In this document: positions 42,891 through 44,576 of the stretch, piece by piece
How the letters are laid out: every line of letters begins with the position of its first letter
Numbering within the stretch: the stretch's first letter is position 1
Assembly (NCBI GenBank): GCA_016181965.1
Contig: JACOYH010000002.1
Span: 1 to 44,576 of the forward strand
From: Candidatus Nealsoniibacteriota bacterium
Lineage (GTDB): Bacteria > Patescibacteriota > Minisyncoccia > Minisyncoccales > MHMH01
Direction of reading: 5' to 3'
Length of the DNA stretch: 44,576 nucleotides
Notes under the pieces: generated by a model
Database searches by the model: none
Told to the model about the DNA's origin: nothing
Seen by the model: only the letters and a program-made list of their open reading frames with translations
Translations under genes and position numbers: made by a program

Positions 42891-43872
42891 AAAGGCCTGC
42901 CCTGAGCAAAGTCGAAGGGTTGTTTGTTTGGGAGGAGGCAACGCTATGCCCAAGGTAGTGATAGGAGGTCTCAAAAAATATCCCGTTAAAATATCGGCGA
43001 TTTCGGCAATGCTGGACAGCGGCGGTTCGGCTGGCAGGGAAAGGAAGGAGTATCAAACCCAAGTGGCTTTCGGCGATTTCCGCAGGGCGGCTCTTGCCCT
43101 ATCAGAGAGCAGTCAGAAAGACAAGGACCGTTTTGCTTATCGATATAAGTCGGGCCCTTTGGCCGGCCATGTTATGGCCAATATGTATTGCTCAACCGGC
43201 GCCATGATGACGTTTGACGGAAAATTTGAAAAGGCCATTGAAGATTTAGTAGAAGACATCAGGGATGATTTAAAAATTTCGCCGCAGCACAAGGTATTGC
43301 CATCGACATTAGATAATGCCCATTTGGCGGCTGAACTGGAAGACGGAACAATGGTTTTAGGAGAAGCGAATATTGATGTCCCAAGGCACGAGGGAGCGCT
43401 CAAAATTAAAAAGGTCTTTTTAACGCCGAAAGCCAAGGCCTATCCAAAAGCCGTTCAAGAAATTAACAAGGCGGACCTGATAGTCATCGGCCCGGGCGAC
43501 CTCTATTCTTCACTCGCCCAGATTTTACTGGTAGACGGCATAGCGGCGGCGATTAGAAAGAGTCGGGCAAAAAAGGTTTACATCTGCAACATAATGACAA
43601 AGCACGGCGAAACCAATAACTTTTCGGTTGCTGATTTCGCCGGTGAAATAGAAAAAATGCTGGGATCGGAATTGGACTACGTGCTTTACAACACCGCAGT
43701 TCCCGATAATGAGACCTTGCGAAATTCTAAACGAACACATAGGGCATTATTGGCGCCGGTTGCTTTTGCTAAAGATCTCCCCATGGCCAAGTTTCTCGGA
43801 AGGCGCTTGTTGAGCCGGGGGACAATCGAACACGACGCGGCAAAAATAGCCAAGGCCCTGCTTGTTTTATGA
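42877..43872 (+). CDS. YvcK-family protein with in-frame N-terminal palindromic-repeat insertion
   Basis: VVCLGGGNAMPKVVIGGLKKYPVKISAISAMLDSGGSAGRERKEY...AFGDFRRAALALS, DLIVIGPGDLYSSLAQILLVDGIAAAI. Confidence 0.85.
   Translation: MKKNKKACPEQSRRVVCLGGGNAMPKVVIGGLKKYPVKISAISAMLDSGGSAGRERKEYQTQVAFGDFRRAALALSESSQKDKDRFAYRYKSGPLAGHVMANMYCSTGAMMTFDGKFEKAIEDLVEDIRDDLKISPQHKVLPSTLDNAHLAAELEDGTMVLGEANIDVPRHEGALKIKKVFLTPKAKAYPKAVQEINKADLIVIGPGDLYSSLAQILLVDGIAAAIRKSRAKKVYICNIMTKHGETNNFSVADFAGEIEKMLGSELDYVLYNTAVPDNETLRNSKRTHRALLAPVAFAKDLPMAKFLGRRLLSRGTIEHDAAKIAKALLVL
42896..42919. repeat. Repeat CCTGCCCTGAGCAAAGTCGAAGGG
   Basis: Read directly; encodes ACPEQSRR in frame. Confidence 0.85.
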
Positions 43873-44576
43873 CAAAGCCGCTCAAAGCCATTATATTAGC
43901 TGCCGGAGAGAGTTCTCGTTTTTGGCCGCTTAATAGAGAACACAAATCGCTCACTCAAATTGCGGGCCAACCTTTGATTGCCCATACTATTAAAAGTTTG
44001 GAAGAGAAGGGAATATGTCATACTGTAGTGATTCAAGGAGCGCATAAAGATATTGAAGAAGCGTTGGGCGAGCGGCAAGGCGTCAGTTATCTTGTTCAGC
44101 CGAAAGCCACGGGCATGGGCGATGCCATAGCCATGGCGCAAGGAGCAGAGGCATCTTTGGTTTTCAACGCGCATAGAGTTGATGCCGGCGGCGATAGCCA
44201 AAAGATAATGGAGAAAGCAGAAACAAGCGGGGCTGGATTAATATTGCAAGGCGCCGAAACCAATCAGCCACAGCTCTACGGGATAGCGGAATTTGAGGGC
44301 GACAGGGTGAAAGGCGTTGTTGAAAAGCCGGCGCCAGAAAACGCGCCTTCAAATGTGCGCGTTGTGGGGAGCTACTTGTTGCCGCCTGATTTTCCGGAAT
44401 ATCATAAAAAGGCGGCGGCAGGCCATTATAGCTTCGAAGAAGCGCTTAATCTTTATGTCAAAGAAAAAGACGCGCGGATAGTGATGGCTGGAACAAGCGG
44501 CCATTCTCTTAAATATCCTTGGCAATTGTTTGAGATCGTAAAATATCTTCTGGACGCAAATCTCAAGGGCCAAGAA
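43869..44576 (+). CDS. Sugar-phosphate nucleotidyltransferase (GlmU N-domain-like), partial; runs off the right edge
   Basis: MTKPLKAIILAAGESSRFWPLNREHKSLTQIAGQPLIAHTIKSLEEKGI...; start overlaps the yvcK-like stop. Absent from the ORF track because open at the edge. Confidence 0.88.
   Translation, partial: MTKPLKAIILAAGESSRFWPLNREHKSLTQIAGQPLIAHTIKSLEEKGICHTVVIQGAHKDIEEALGERQGVSYLVQPKATGMGDAIAMAQGAEASLVFNAHRVDAGGDSQKIMEKAETSGAGLILQGAETNQPQLYGIAEFEGDRVKGVVEKPAPENAPSNVRVVGSYLLPPDFPEYHKKAAAGHYSFEEALNLYVKEKDARIVMAGTSGHSLKYPWQLFEIVKYLLDANLKGQE

Noticed and set aside
42868-43062. Minus ORF containing NPSTLLRAG
   Set aside because: Peptide is the translated CCTGAG..GTCGAAGGG-type repeat in another frame, not a gene.

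Overview
The window looks like a gene-dense chromosomal segment of a small-genome bacterium, most consistent with Candidate Phyla Radiation/Patescibacteria (Parcubacteria-like). That placement is inferred from gene content and style, not from a marker phylogeny. Most of it is housekeeping: uvrB (partial), ruvA, a disrupted murE-like gene, archease + rtcB, a NIF3-like protein, elp3 divergent from a Trm9-like methyltransferase, tRNA-Arg(CCG), an EndoQ-like PHP nuclease, a type IV pilin-like protein, a MEMO-like protein, polX, infC-rpmI-rplT, tmRNA (ssrA) wedged between smpB and infC, argS, ileS, recO, glyS, an M16 peptidase, rsmI, metG, tatD, leuS, glmS, iorAB, a YvcK-like protein and a partial nucleotidyltransferase. 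The most notable observations are: (1) an IleRS with an apparently catalytically intact histidine-phosphatase domain inserted in it; (2) a divergent Elp3/Trm9-like pair with overlapping start codons, suggesting a bacterial mcm5U34-like pathway; (3) a tmRNA whose 5' end overlaps the smpB stop codon, so that RNase P processing would make smpB mRNA non-stop; (4) several families of palindromic elements, some in frame inside conserved genes (murE-like, argS, elp3, polX, yvcK); (5) GC-rich cassettes carrying unknown ORFs with a consensus promoter, strong SD and intrinsic terminator, next to 10-3-10 palindromes. All homology calls are from motif recognition by eye; no database search was run.
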